Shown here: positions 23,589-33,267 of the stretch, in pieces
Layout of the letters: each line of letters starts with the position of its first letter
Position numbering within the stretch: position 1 is the first letter of the stretch
Assembly (NCBI GenBank): GCA_032027085.1
Contig: JAVSMS010000001.1
Span: forward strand, 2,263,705-2,327,704
DNA: 64,000 nt
Direction: 5' to 3'
DNA from: Pseudorhodoplanes sp.
GTDB lineage: Bacteria > Pseudomonadota > Alphaproteobacteria > Rhizobiales > Xanthobacteraceae
Notes under the pieces: generated by a model
Told to the model about the DNA's origin: nothing
The model's input: the letters and a program-made list of their open reading frames with translations, nothing else
Databases searched by the model: none
Program-made: the position numbers and the translations under genes

Positions 23589-25847
23589 CTACTTGGTCTC
23601 AAATGCATAGACGCCGTTCCAGTCGTCCGGCGGCGCCGTCTCCTGGAAGGACTGAATGCGCGCCAAGTATAGGTCATAGACCTCGTCGAGGCCAAAACCA
23701 TTCGGCGCGTGCCGCACAAGATGCAGGGTCTCGAGCGCGCCGTGCCAGTCGCGCTTGCGGTATTTGCCGAGCATGAGCGTCACCTGATCACGCATACGGA
23801 GGAATTCGTCATCGCGCGCTTCGTCCGGACCGCCCAAGAGGGCATAGATGTATTCCGGCTCGGTCTTGCCCTTGACCGTGATCAGGTCGATCTCGATCGC
23901 CGCGAAATCCTCGGTCAGTTTCGCGGCGGTCTTCGAGCCGATGATGATCGGCGTGCCGTAGGACTTGGAGCGGCCTTCCAGGCGCGAGGCAAGGTTCACC
24001 GGATCACCCAGCACCGAATAATCAAAGCGCAGGTCCGAACCCATATTGCCGACCACGCATTGGCCGGTATTGATGCCGATGCCGATATTGAGCGGCAGGA
24101 AGGGGAGGTCCTGCGCCTTGGCTTCCTGCTCGCGCGTGCGGTTCAGCTCACCGACGCGGCGGAGCATGTCGAGCGCGGCTTCGCAGGCATGCCGCTCGTG
24201 ATCCTTATCGTCGAGCGGCGCATTCCAGAACGCCATGATGGCATCGCCGATATATTTGTCGATCGTGCCCTTGCGCTCGATGATGGCGTTGGTCATCGGC
24301 GTCAGGAAGCGGTTCATCAAATGGGTCAGGCCCTGCGGATCATCCTTGAAGCTTTCCGAGATGGTGGTGAAGCCACGCACGTCGCTGAACATGATGGTCA
24401 TGTCGCGCACCTCGCCGCCGAGCACAAGTTTCTTCGGCGATTGCGCGAGCTGCTCCACCAATGCGGGCGATAGATACTGGCCGAAGGCGGAGCGGATGCG
24501 GCGGCGGTCCTTCTGCTCGCGGAAATAGTTGATGAAGACCAGCGTGATGTAGATGACGAAGGTCGAGAGCAGCGGGAAGGTAAGATCGAACAGCAGGCCT
24601 TGCTGCGTATAGAAATAGGCCGCGCCCGCCACCAGCGTGAGTGCGACGCCAAGGCCGAGGATCAACAGCGTTGCGGCGCTGAGTAGCGGCGCCAGCACCA
24701 CGATCAGCGTCCCGAATGCGAAGGCTGTGATCAGCTCGACGCCGGGCGCATAGTTCGGGTAGGCCAGCACCGACTGGGTCAGTATGTTTTCGAGAATTTG
24801 CGCCTGCACCTCGACGCCTGGCATCGATTCGTCGACCGGCGTCGCCTTGATGTCGAGCAGCCCGACAGCGGAGGTGCCGACCACGGCGATGCGTTGCGCG
24901 ACGCGATCGGCCGCGACCTTGCCCTCCAAAATATCCTTGGCGGACACGAAGCGGCTGCGATCGTGCGGCGAGAAATTGATCCAGAGCTGGCCGTTCTGAT
25001 CGGTCGGGACTTCGAGGCCGGGCACCGCCACGCTGCGGATGCCGGCATTGTCGGTGCGCACCAGAATGGCCCCCGCGCCGGTGATGACGCGCAGGATCTC
25101 CAGCGTGAGAGCGGGGACCATCTGGCCGTGCGCCTTCATCACCAGCGGCACGCGGCGGACGATGCCGTCACGCTCCGGCCGGATGGTGAGGACCCCGCGT
25201 CCGGCGGCTGCGTATTCGAGCACCGGCAGATTTTTCAGCAGGCCGTCGAAGGCGATCAGATAGGGATCGGGACTGGCGCCCATGCTGGCGAATCCGGTGC
25301 GCGGCAGGTCCTTCGGTCCACTGTCCGGCAAGGCGAAAGGCACGCCGGACTGGCCGAGAACAACCCTGCCCCCTTGCATCGCATTCGCCATGACCGCGTC
25401 GTTCGTCGGCAGCGTTTCCAGCCGCTTGCGGGTGTCGTCGTCGATCTGGCTGAGCGTCTTGGCGACCGTGCCGGGCGACATGCGGTCGGGCTCAGGGAAC
25501 AATACGTCGAAACCGACCGCGGCCACACCCATCTGCTGCAGGCGGGTGATCAGCTCGGCCAGCACGGTGCGCGGCCACGGCCATTGGCCGATGCTGTTGA
25601 GGCTAGTCTCGTCGATATCGATGATGACCACGGGCTTGAGCGTGACCTGCCGTGGTTTCAGGGTCTGGTAGAAGTCGAAGCTGCGCAGCTTCAGGTTTTC
25701 GAGCGGGCCGGGATCCCAGATGCGCAGCGCGATGAAGGCTGCGAGCAGCGCAAAGCCCAGCGTGCGCCGCACCCCGAACCATTTGATGAGGCTGAAGGCG
25801 CGTTTGAGCTTGAGCCGCTCCAGGCGCTGTCGGAGTTTCTTTGCCAC
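23589..25847 (-). CDS. CHASE2-domain class III adenylate cyclase
   Basis: A 752-residue membrane sensor. After an N-terminal membrane helix (~28-42), an extracytoplasmic CHASE2 domain spans roughly residues 45-370 (VVIIDIDETSLNSIGQWPWPR). Three transmembrane helices occupy about 375-455, then a class III cyclase domain about 480-680. Metal-binding Asp489 (MFSDVRGFTT) and Asp535 (YIGDAIMAF) are present, as are the adenine-selecting pair Lys531 (DKYIGD) and Asp609 (RFDYSVLGD), so it should make cAMP. CHASE2 senses an unknown external signal. It follows the type I secretion adaptor gene by 28 bp. Confidence 0.92.
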   Translation of the reverse strand: MAKKLRQRLERLKLKRAFSLIKWFGVRRTLGFALLAAFIALRIWDPGPLENLKLRSFDFYQTLKPRQVTLKPVVIIDIDETSLNSIGQWPWPRTVLAELITRLQQMGVAAVGFDVLFPEPDRMSPGTVAKTLSQIDDDTRKRLETLPTNDAVMANAMQGGRVVLGQSGVPFALPDSGPKDLPRTGFASMGASPDPYLIAFDGLLKNLPVLEYAAAGRGVLTIRPERDGIVRRVPLVMKAHGQMVPALTLEILRVITGAGAILVRTDNAGIRSVAVPGLEVPTDQNGQLWINFSPHDRSRFVSAKDILEGKVAADRVAQRIAVVGTSAVGLLDIKATPVDESMPGVEVQAQILENILTQSVLAYPNYAPGVELITAFAFGTLIVVLAPLLSAATLLILGLGVALTLVAGAAYFYTQQGLLFDLTFPLLSTFVIYITLVFINYFREQKDRRRIRSAFGQYLSPALVEQLAQSPKKLVLGGEVRDMTIMFSDVRGFTTISESFKDDPQGLTHLMNRFLTPMTNAIIERKGTIDKYIGDAIMAFWNAPLDDKDHERHACEAALDMLRRVGELNRTREQEAKAQDLPFLPLNIGIGINTGQCVVGNMGSDLRFDYSVLGDPVNLASRLEGRSKSYGTPIIIGSKTAAKLTEDFAAIEIDLITVKGKTEPEYIYALLGGPDEARDDEFLRMRDQVTLMLGKYRKRDWHGALETLHLVRHAPNGFGLDEVYDLYLARIQSFQETAPPDDWNGVYAFETK

Positions 25848-25875
25848 GCGCGAACGAGCCCCTGCCTTCGCGATC

Positions 25876-27186
25876 TTATTTCTCGCGGAAGGCGCGGGTC
25901 AATTGATCGTAGAAGGGCTTCATCAGGTAGGAGAGCACGGTGCGCTCGCCGGTCTGCACGAAGGCCTCGACCGGCATGCCGGGCACGAGCTTGACGTCGC
26001 CGAGCCGCGCCACTTCCTGCGGCGGCAGGCCGATGCGCACGGTGTAATAGCTCAGGCCGGTGCGCTGATCGGTTGAAATGTCGGCGGAGATGCGGGTGAC
26101 GGTGCCGTTGATTTCCGGCGTGGTGCGCTGATTGAAGCTGGTGAAGCGCAGCAGTGCGTTCTGCCCGACCTTGAGCTGGTCGATGTCCTGCGGATTGACC
26201 TTGGCCTCCACCGTCAGATTGTCCGCCGCCGGCACGATCAGCATGATGGCGTCGCCGGCCGGGATGACGCCGCCGACGGTATGCACCGTCGACTGGAATA
26301 CGGTGCCGTCCTGCGGCGCGCGGATGTCGATGCGCTTGAGCTGATCTTCAGCGGTGACCTTGCGCTCCACGAATTCGCCGATCTTGCCGTCGACCTCGCG
26401 CAATTCGCGCGCCACTTCGCTGGAGAGTTCCTGGTCGATCTGGATGATCTGCAATTCGAGTTCGGAAATCTTGCCCTTGGCCTGCGCGGTGGCGGCGACG
26501 AACTGGCCGCGCTCGCCCTCGAGCCGCGTCGCCTCGCGTTCGAGCTGGGTGAGGCGGTTCATCTGCACCAGATTCTTCTGAAACAATTCGCGTACGCCTT
26601 TCAGCTCGCGGTCGATCAGCGCGATCTCCTTGGCCTTGGCGTCGCGCTGCGCGGATAGGCCGGAAATCTCTTCGTCCAACTGCAGAATGCGCTGGCGTAA
26701 TTGCGCCTTCTGGCCGGTGCGCGCGGTCTGGCGCAATTCGAACAGCTTGCGCTCGCTGGTCATCACCGCGGCGACGACCGGGGCCTGCGCGCGGTTCGTC
26801 AACTCGGCGGGAAATCGGATGGCGTCGGCGCCGTCGCGCTCGGCTTCCAGCCGTGCCTTGCGTGCGGTGAGCTCGTTCAGGCCCTTGGTGACGACGGCGA
26901 GATTGGCGCGCGTCACCGTTTCGTCGAGCCGCACCACGATGTCGCCCGCTTTGACGCGGTCGCCGTCGCGCACGCGCACCTCGCCGACAATGCCGCCGGT
27001 CGGATGCTGCACTTTCTTGACGTTGGAATCGACGACGATCTGCCCCGGCGCGATCAGCGCGCTCGAGACGCCGGCGGTCGCCGCCCAGCCGCCGACGCCG
27101 ATGGTGAGCACCGCCACGACCACGCTGCCGGCGATGACGTGCTGGCGGATCTGCTCCTGCGCGCTGGCGGCCCGTTTCCGCGTCAT
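25876..27186 (-). CDS. Type I secretion periplasmic adaptor (HlyD/PrtE family)
   Basis: A 436-residue membrane fusion protein. It has a short cytoplasmic N-terminus, one membrane helix (VVVAVLTIGVGGWAATAG), a lipoyl half-motif (VKKVQHPTGGIVGEVRVRDGDRV), a long coiled coil about residues 95-285, and a beta-barrel region with IRAPQDGTV. These are standard for adaptors linking the inner-membrane ABC exporter to an outer-membrane TolC-type duct. The start overlaps the exporter stop by 4 bp. No TolC homologue is encoded in the window. Confidence 0.92.
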   Translation of the reverse strand: MTRKRAASAQEQIRQHVIAGSVVVAVLTIGVGGWAATAGVSSALIAPGQIVVDSNVKKVQHPTGGIVGEVRVRDGDRVKAGDIVVRLDETVTRANLAVVTKGLNELTARKARLEAERDGADAIRFPAELTNRAQAPVVAAVMTSERKLFELRQTARTGQKAQLRQRILQLDEEISGLSAQRDAKAKEIALIDRELKGVRELFQKNLVQMNRLTQLEREATRLEGERGQFVAATAQAKGKISELELQIIQIDQELSSEVARELREVDGKIGEFVERKVTAEDQLKRIDIRAPQDGTVFQSTVHTVGGVIPAGDAIMLIVPAADNLTVEAKVNPQDIDQLKVGQNALLRFTSFNQRTTPEINGTVTRISADISTDQRTGLSYYTVRIGLPPQEVARLGDVKLVPGMPVEAFVQTGERTVLSYLMKPFYDQLTRAFREK

Positions 27187-28937
27187 GCCAGACCTCCGGT
27201 TTCGGGAACGACCTTCAGCGGCCGCGCCGTCGCCGGGCGCTGCAGCACCTTGGCGAGAATCTCGTCCTTCGGCCCGAGCGCCTGCATGCGGCCCTCGCGC
27301 AGCATCAGCACCTGGTCGACGCCGGCAATCGCACTCGGCCGATGCGCGATGACGACGACAATGCCGCGGCGCGCGCGCACGCCGAGGATGGCGCGCGCCA
27401 GAGCCTCGTCGCCTTCCGCATCGAGATTGGAATTCGGTTCATCAAGCACGACCAGGAACGGATCGCGATAGAGCGCGCGGGCGAGCGCGACGCGCTGCGC
27501 CTGTCCGGCGGAGAGGGCGGTGCCCTGCTCGCCCACTTCGGTGTCGTAGCCGTCGGGCAGATTGACTATCAGGTCGTGCACGCCGGCGGCCTTGGCGGCG
27601 GCGATCACCGCATCGGGATCGGCATCGCGCTCGAAGCGTGCAATGTTCTGCGCCACGCTGCCGGTGAGAAGTTCGACATCCTGCGGCAGATAGCCGATGT
27701 GGCGGCCGAGCGCTTCACCGTTCCATTGCGTGAGCGCGGCGCCGTCGAGCCGCACATTGCCGCGCAAGGCCGGCCAGATGCCGACCAGCACGCGCGCGAG
27801 CGAGGATTTGCCCGAGGCGCTGGGACCGATGATACCGAGCGCGGAGCCGGCCTGCAGCGTGAAGCTGACATCCTGCAGCACCGCCTTCTGCTGGCCGGGC
27901 GGCACGGCGCTCACGGTTTCCACCGCAAGGCTCCTTGTCGGCGGCTGCAGCGGCATCACCTCGCCCTGCGCCGGGAAGGCGGCGAGCAATTTGGTCAGCC
28001 GCCGCCAGCTCAAGCGTGCAGCGATGAAGCCCTTCCAGTTGGCGATGGCGAGATCGACCGGCGCCAGCGCGCGGGCCGAGAGGATGGAGCCGGCGATGAT
28101 GACGCCGGCGGTCGCCTGGTTGTTGATGACGAGCCACGCGCCGACCGCCAGCACCGCCGATTGCAGCATCATGCGCAGCACCTTCGCCACTGCGCCGAGC
28201 CCGCCCGACACGTCGCTGGCGTTGCGCTGGCTTCGCATGTAGCGGCGATTGGCGTCGCTCCAGCGCGCGGCGATGCGCCCGACCATGCCCATGGCGGTGA
28301 GCGCCTCGGCATTGCGAATGGAGATTTCGGCAAGGCCGTTGCGCGATTGCCCGTAATGGCCGGCTTCCTGGGTGGGCCGCCGGCTCCAGATTTCGGTCAG
28401 CAACGTCAAACCGATGAGGATGAGCGCGCCAACGAGCGCGGTGAAGCCGATCCAGAAATGGAAGAGAAAGCAGATGGCGAGATAGACCGGGATCCAGGGC
28501 AGGTCGAACAGCGCGATAGGCCCCATGCCGGAAAGAAAGGAGCGCAGATTGTCGAGATCGCGCAAAGGCTGCAGCGCGTCGCTGCGCCCGCCGGCGCGCA
28601 AGGGCAGGCGGATCAGCGTCTCATAGACGCGCGCCGACAGCGCGTCGTCGAGACTCGCGCCGATGCGCACCATGATGCGCGCGCGAATGGTGTCGAGCAC
28701 GCCGAGCGCGATGAACAGGGCGGCGGCAATGATGCAGAGCGCGACCAAAGTCGGCACCGAGCGGCTCGGCAGCACGCGGTCGTAGATTTCCATCATGAAG
28801 ATGGCGCCGGTGAGCATCAGCACGTTGCTGACGCCGGAAAAGGTGGCGACGCCGATGAAGGCGTTGCGGCAGGCGTGCAAGGCCTGCGTCAGTTCGGAGG
28901 GTGCGGTCCCCGCCGGCTTTTTCGGAAGCAGCGACAT
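27183..28937 (-). CDS. Type I secretion ABC exporter (PrtD family)
   Basis: A 584-residue half-transporter with an N-terminal membrane domain (six predicted helices; VATFSGVSNVLMLTGAIFM is the first) and a C-terminal ATPase with Walker A GPSASGKSSL, signature LSAGQAQRVALARAL and Walker B FLVVLDEP. There is no N-terminal C39 peptidase or C39-like domain, which fits the PrtD/RsaD group that exports RTX proteins with C-terminal signals. The RTX gene 161 bp upstream on the same strand is the obvious substrate. Confidence 0.93.
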   Translation of the reverse strand: MSLLPKKPAGTAPSELTQALHACRNAFIGVATFSGVSNVLMLTGAIFMMEIYDRVLPSRSVPTLVALCIIAAALFIALGVLDTIRARIMVRIGASLDDALSARVYETLIRLPLRAGGRSDALQPLRDLDNLRSFLSGMGPIALFDLPWIPVYLAICFLFHFWIGFTALVGALILIGLTLLTEIWSRRPTQEAGHYGQSRNGLAEISIRNAEALTAMGMVGRIAARWSDANRRYMRSQRNASDVSGGLGAVAKVLRMMLQSAVLAVGAWLVINNQATAGVIIAGSILSARALAPVDLAIANWKGFIAARLSWRRLTKLLAAFPAQGEVMPLQPPTRSLAVETVSAVPPGQQKAVLQDVSFTLQAGSALGIIGPSASGKSSLARVLVGIWPALRGNVRLDGAALTQWNGEALGRHIGYLPQDVELLTGSVAQNIARFERDADPDAVIAAAKAAGVHDLIVNLPDGYDTEVGEQGTALSAGQAQRVALARALYRDPFLVVLDEPNSNLDAEGDEALARAILGVRARRGIVVVIAHRPSAIAGVDQVLMLREGRMQALGPKDEILAKVLQRPATARPLKVVPETGGLA

Positions 28938-29098
28938 GCTCAGTCTGGCTCGCCCATCAATATGGCCGGCGCATGTCCGCTGCGCCCGTCCCTCCGCCGC
29001 TCAAGGCGGCCCCGCTCACAGGTTAACGGCGGGCGCTATCATGTCACAAAAAGCGCGATTTGTCGCGGGTTTGGGTGAGGGGAGGGTTAATTGGGGGC

Positions 29099-32000
29099 TC
29101 AGACGTGGAAGATGAAGTCATTCGCCGCCAGCGACGTATAACCTTGCACCGTCACTTTGTGGCCGTTACCGAAGTCGATCACTGTGTCAGTCTGACCGAT
29201 CTCCAGATACCTCTGCAGATCCTCGAAATCGTCAAAGTTCGAAAACGCGCTCAGGTCGATCCGGTCGCCCTGGCCGTGGCTGAAATCGGTAATGGTGTCG
29301 CGCCCGTCGCCCGGGCTAAAGACAAAGGTGTCCGCACCCAGTCCACCCGTCAACGTATCGTTGCCGTCGCCGCCGCTAATCGTATCGTCTTTATCGCCGC
29401 CCGTTAGCGCGTCTTCGCCTGCGCCGCCGGTCATCTCGTAGCTATAAGCGCCAAAGATTGCGTCGAGCGCCTCGGTGTCCTCTCGTTGGGACAGGTCATA
29501 GTCATCGATCGCCTGCTGCAAATCGGAGGCGCGGATACTAAAGCCGTCGAACGAGGCGACCGGAATCTCGTGCTGAGGATCGCTAAAGATTTCAATTTTC
29601 GTTATCGTGCCGCCTTCCAGTCGGAAGTCTTCCTCATTGCAGTAGGACAGATCATTCACAGTGACGACGATTGACGGGCTCTGTTCTTGTCCTTCGTAGC
29701 TCAACCAGATGAAGTTCTCTCCCGGGCCCTGTGTGGGCTCATTAATAACGTCGCTGTTCAGAAGCTGATCGTACAATTCCCCGATGTCGTAGCCCTCATC
29801 AGTCTCTACTGTCACCATGACGGCCCCCGACTGCTCCTCGGGAGGCGCGACGTCAAAGTTGAAGGCCGAGCTGGCTGCCTGCGAGCTATCTTCGTCGTCG
29901 TCTTCAACGTAGACGTCGAAGCTCGCGCTGTCCGTCTGACTCCCATCATGCACGAACGATACCAGGCCGTCTTTTAACTGTTGGCCGGTGAAACTCGTTA
30001 CCCGTTCGAGACTTTGCCCAATGAAAATCTGGCCGTGTAGCGAATTGGTGACTGTGAAGACGACATCCTCGGCAATATCGTCAGGATCATTGAAGTCCAG
30101 GTCGGACGACTGCAGCACATACGTGCCGCCGTTCCTCACACTTGCCGACAGATCGCCAATCATGGTCGGCGCGTCGTTGGTGCCGGTTATCGTGATGGTG
30201 ATGTCTTGCGTCGTGAGGCCGCCGTTAGCGTCATCGACGCTGACGGTATAGATCAGCGTCAGCGTCTCGTCCTCCGCGAGGAAGTCCACCGCGGCATCCG
30301 CTACATCATAGGTCCAGTTGACGGTCCCGTTGTTTGCGTTGGTGCCGTTGGCGCTGAGCACGAGCAGCGGCGTCAGCGCGGCAAGCTGGCCTGGTGTCAG
30401 GGAAAGACCGGTCTCTCCGTCCGCCGCCTTGTAGCTGGCCGACGTAAAGGCAGCCTTTACCTCCGGGCGGTCGCTCAAATCGACATCGGTGAAGCAGATG
30501 GTGCCGGCGGCCGACACTCCTGCCTCACTTTCGGATTGGCTGTCCGAGGTCGCAGTCGCGATCACCGGCGCATCATTGGTGCCGGTGACCGTGACCGTCA
30601 CCGTCTGCGTGTCGGTGGCACTGCCGTCAGTTAAGGTCAGCGTATAGGTGAGCGTAAGCTTTTCGCCTGCTGCGAGATATTCAAAGGCATTGTCCGCCGC
30701 CGCGAAGGTCCAGTTGATATAACCCTGCGTACCGGTGACGCCCGTTTGGCTGACGGTCGCACTTAGCAGATTGAGCAATTGCTGTTGTGAAAGTCCGCCG
30801 GTCGGTCCATCTGGTGTCGTAAGCGCAATCGAGACCGAGTGATTGTTCTGGGAGACGTCCACATCCTCGAACGTGAGCGACCCACTCGATTGATAGGCAG
30901 GCTGGAAATCTTCAACGGAATCGACCGAGTCATTGTAATCGACAAGGGCGAGTGCCTGCCCCTCGGCTTCCGTGAACTGGACTGTGGCTGGCCCGCTGAG
31001 AATCACCGGCTCATCATTTGTACCGCTAACGACAATCGTCACCGTCTGGGTGTCAGTCGCGTCCCAGTCGTCGGCCAGCGTCAGCTTATAGGTGAGTGTG
31101 ACCTCTTCGCCTGCGGCGAGATAATCGAAGGCGTTGTCCGGCGCGGAGAAGTCCCATTCGAACGTGCCGTCCGTGCCGTCGATGCCGGTCTGGACTACAG
31201 ATGCGCTGAACCGTTCGAGAAGCGCCTCATTGTTGAGGGCGAGGCCAGTAGTCACCCCGGTCGCGGCGACAGAGAAAGACACGGTGTGGAAATTGTCGGA
31301 AATATCGACATCCTCGAAGGAAATCGAGCCCTCGTCCGCGAGTAGCGATTCACTCTCGGTTTGGCCTGCGATTTCGGTCAGTGCGACGGATGGCGGCTCA
31401 CCAAAAATCACGGGCGCATCGTTCGCGCCGGTGACGACAAACGTCAGTGTCGCGGTCGCGGTCGCGCCAAAGGCATCGGTGATGGTGTAGCGGAACACGT
31501 CGTATTCGACTTCGCCCTGCGCCAGATAATCGGCCGCGTCATTATTGAGCGTGTAGACATAGGCGCCGCTGGAATTGATATGCAGCGTGCCGTGCAGTTG
31601 CGGGCTGATCGCCACGATCTGCGTCAGCGTGATGAAGTCTCCCGGGTTGGGATCGTGATCGTTGCCGAGCACGTTGCCCGCGGCAGCCTCCTTTCCGGGG
31701 CCGTCGACACCCGCTTCGATCAGGTGATGCGACGCCGGGGGCAAAACGTTCGGCGGCACCTGGCCGCCATCCGGCAGCGCGATCGGCGCAAAGTTGATGA
31801 ATTCGGGATCGTTGAGCAGATCAATAATCGGGGTGTTGCCGTTTCCGCCATTGCCTGTCACCGTGACGGTGACGATCGACCCGTTGCCGCCATTGCCTGA
31901 CGAATTGTTCGTGTCGACAACGAGAAATTGCGACGAGCCGGCGGTCTTCGTGCTCTGCGGATTGGTCGTGTGCTGGTCCGGGTCGAAGGGGTTCTGCTGG

Positions 32001-32941
32001 CCCTGATTGAAGATGTTGAAAATCTGCTGAAAATAATTGAGTTCCTGCTGCACTTCCCCCGGAGTCTTCTGCACCTGCTGCGCGATTACCTGCAGCGGGC
32101 CGGCCGGCGTCACCACCCAGCCGACGGTGGAGTTGTTGACGGTGCCGAGCAGCGTGCCGGTGGTCTTGTTGTAGATGTTGAACGAGCCGGTGGTGCCATC
32201 CGGCTCGACCAGCACCGAGAATTTGGTCTGCCCGTCATTGGCTGAGATTTCGACAAGCACGGCGGTGCCGCGGATGCCCATGGTGGCGACCGGCGTGTCG
32301 ACACGCATGTCGCCGGTCTTCGCTACCTGTCCGGCGACAAAGCCGATCGTGCCTTGCACCAGGCTGATCAGCGCCGAATTGTTGGTTCCGCCGTCCTGAT
32401 AGACGAAATCGTTCAGCACCATGCGCGCGTTGGCAGAGAGGCTGAAGGTCGAGCCATCGGAGAACAGCACGGCGATCTTGCCGTCGCCGGTTTGCACCAC
32501 ATCGCCCTTGCGCACCACGTCGCCCTGGTTGGCGGCCATGGCGACACCGTTACGCACGATGGTGGCCGAGCCTTCCACCTGCTCGACGCGGCCGATGGGT
32601 GGCTGGTCGGAGGTTTGCGCCCCGGCCTGGGCGAATTGTCCCGGCGCCAGCGGGCCGGCCAAGGCTTCGACGACGTCGGGCGTGAGCGTTGCGCCTTCCG
32701 GCGAAAGCAGGGTGGGGCGTTTCTCGGCCTTGAAATAATCCGGGATCAGAAAGGATTTGCCGTCCTCGCCAACGATCTTCAGGTCGGGGCCGGACCGCTG
32801 GAAATCGCCGTTGAAGAGAAGATGCGCATCGGGGACGGTGACAAAACCGTCGGGGCTGGCTTCGCCGGCCACGCCGATTTGCGAGGGGCGCGCAAAATCA
32901 AACGCCGACTCGTCGGACGCGATCCGGGTCCCATGCAGCAT
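29099..32941 (-). CDS. FecR-domain, VCBS-repeat, RTX type I secreted protein (candidate adhesin)
   Basis: A 1280-residue acidic protein without a Sec signal. Residues ~115-290 form a FecR-like domain (PIGRVEQVEGSATI, GDVVRKGDVVQTGDGK, ATMGIRGTAVLVE). A linker rich in Gln, Asn and Gly follows to ~400. Then come at least four VCBS/cadherin-like repeats of 100-150 residues, each ending in GANDAP, GTNDEP or GTNDAP. The C-terminus has RTX nonapeptides (GGAGEDALTGGDKDD, GGDGNDTLTGG, GLGADTFVF) and the end FIFHV, typical of a type I secretion signal. It is 5' of the exporter genes. A large surface or matrix protein role is well supported; adhesion itself is inferred. Confidence 0.92.
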   Translation of the reverse strand: MLHGTRIASDESAFDFARPSQIGVAGEASPDGFVTVPDAHLLFNGDFQRSGPDLKIVGEDGKSFLIPDYFKAEKRPTLLSPEGATLTPDVVEALAGPLAPGQFAQAGAQTSDQPPIGRVEQVEGSATIVRNGVAMAANQGDVVRKGDVVQTGDGKIAVLFSDGSTFSLSANARMVLNDFVYQDGGTNNSALISLVQGTIGFVAGQVAKTGDMRVDTPVATMGIRGTAVLVEISANDGQTKFSVLVEPDGTTGSFNIYNKTTGTLLGTVNNSTVGWVVTPAGPLQVIAQQVQKTPGEVQQELNYFQQIFNIFNQGQQNPFDPDQHTTNPQSTKTAGSSQFLVVDTNNSSGNGGNGSIVTVTVTGNGGNGNTPIIDLLNDPEFINFAPIALPDGGQVPPNVLPPASHHLIEAGVDGPGKEAAAGNVLGNDHDPNPGDFITLTQIVAISPQLHGTLHINSSGAYVYTLNNDAADYLAQGEVEYDVFRYTITDAFGATATATLTFVVTGANDAPVIFGEPPSVALTEIAGQTESESLLADEGSISFEDVDISDNFHTVSFSVAATGVTTGLALNNEALLERFSASVVQTGIDGTDGTFEWDFSAPDNAFDYLAAGEEVTLTYKLTLADDWDATDTQTVTIVVSGTNDEPVILSGPATVQFTEAEGQALALVDYNDSVDSVEDFQPAYQSSGSLTFEDVDVSQNNHSVSIALTTPDGPTGGLSQQQLLNLLSATVSQTGVTGTQGYINWTFAAADNAFEYLAAGEKLTLTYTLTLTDGSATDTQTVTVTVTGTNDAPVIATATSDSQSESEAGVSAAGTICFTDVDLSDRPEVKAAFTSASYKAADGETGLSLTPGQLAALTPLLVLSANGTNANNGTVNWTYDVADAAVDFLAEDETLTLIYTVSVDDANGGLTTQDITITITGTNDAPTMIGDLSASVRNGGTYVLQSSDLDFNDPDDIAEDVVFTVTNSLHGQIFIGQSLERVTSFTGQQLKDGLVSFVHDGSQTDSASFDVYVEDDDEDSSQAASSAFNFDVAPPEEQSGAVMVTVETDEGYDIGELYDQLLNSDVINEPTQGPGENFIWLSYEGQEQSPSIVVTVNDLSYCNEEDFRLEGGTITKIEIFSDPQHEIPVASFDGFSIRASDLQQAIDDYDLSQREDTEALDAIFGAYSYEMTGGAGEDALTGGDKDDTISGGDGNDTLTGGLGADTFVFSPGDGRDTITDFSHGQGDRIDLSAFSNFDDFEDLQRYLEIGQTDTVIDFGNGHKVTVQGYTSLAANDFIFHV

Positions 32942-33267
32942 TATGGCCCCCCTAAGGGCTTGGTAACACTATCAATTCTTTCAAAAAACTAAGGCCGCCA
33001 GTCCCGTCTCCGGCGGTAAAGCCACAATATTCAATGGTAATAGAATGGTCAATGGATCGTTAATCTGCAGCAAATCCTAAATTTGCACGTGGTTAGCGGC
33101 CAAGTGCCGTTTCCAGTTGGCCCTTTTCTTCCAGTCATCCGCAAACTTGCGGGCCGCGCCCGAGCCCACAAGGCGCCTCGTCAACCACGGTCCGGGGATT
33201 GCATTGCGCTGGCCGCCCGCGCCAAGACATGATGCAAACGTATTGTGCGTATTGGGACCTAAGCGAA
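32942..33267. other. Intergenic region between RTX gene and monooxygenase
   Basis: A 326-bp divergent region. Its left half (32942-33090) is noticeably AT-richer than the surroundings and should contain the promoter of the RTX protein gene. I see no palindrome, RNA or small gene I can support. Confidence 0.4.

Noticed and set aside
27342-29078. A 578-codon plus-strand frame opposite the type I exporter gene
   Set aside because: Antisense shadow; the product is low-complexity Arg/Ala/His/Asp and the exporter ATPase motifs are complete on the minus strand.
28938-33000. Possible CRISPR or tandem DNA repeats in the RTX gene
   Set aside because: The repetition is at protein level (VCBS and RTX units) with diverged DNA; no regular direct repeats and spacers are present.
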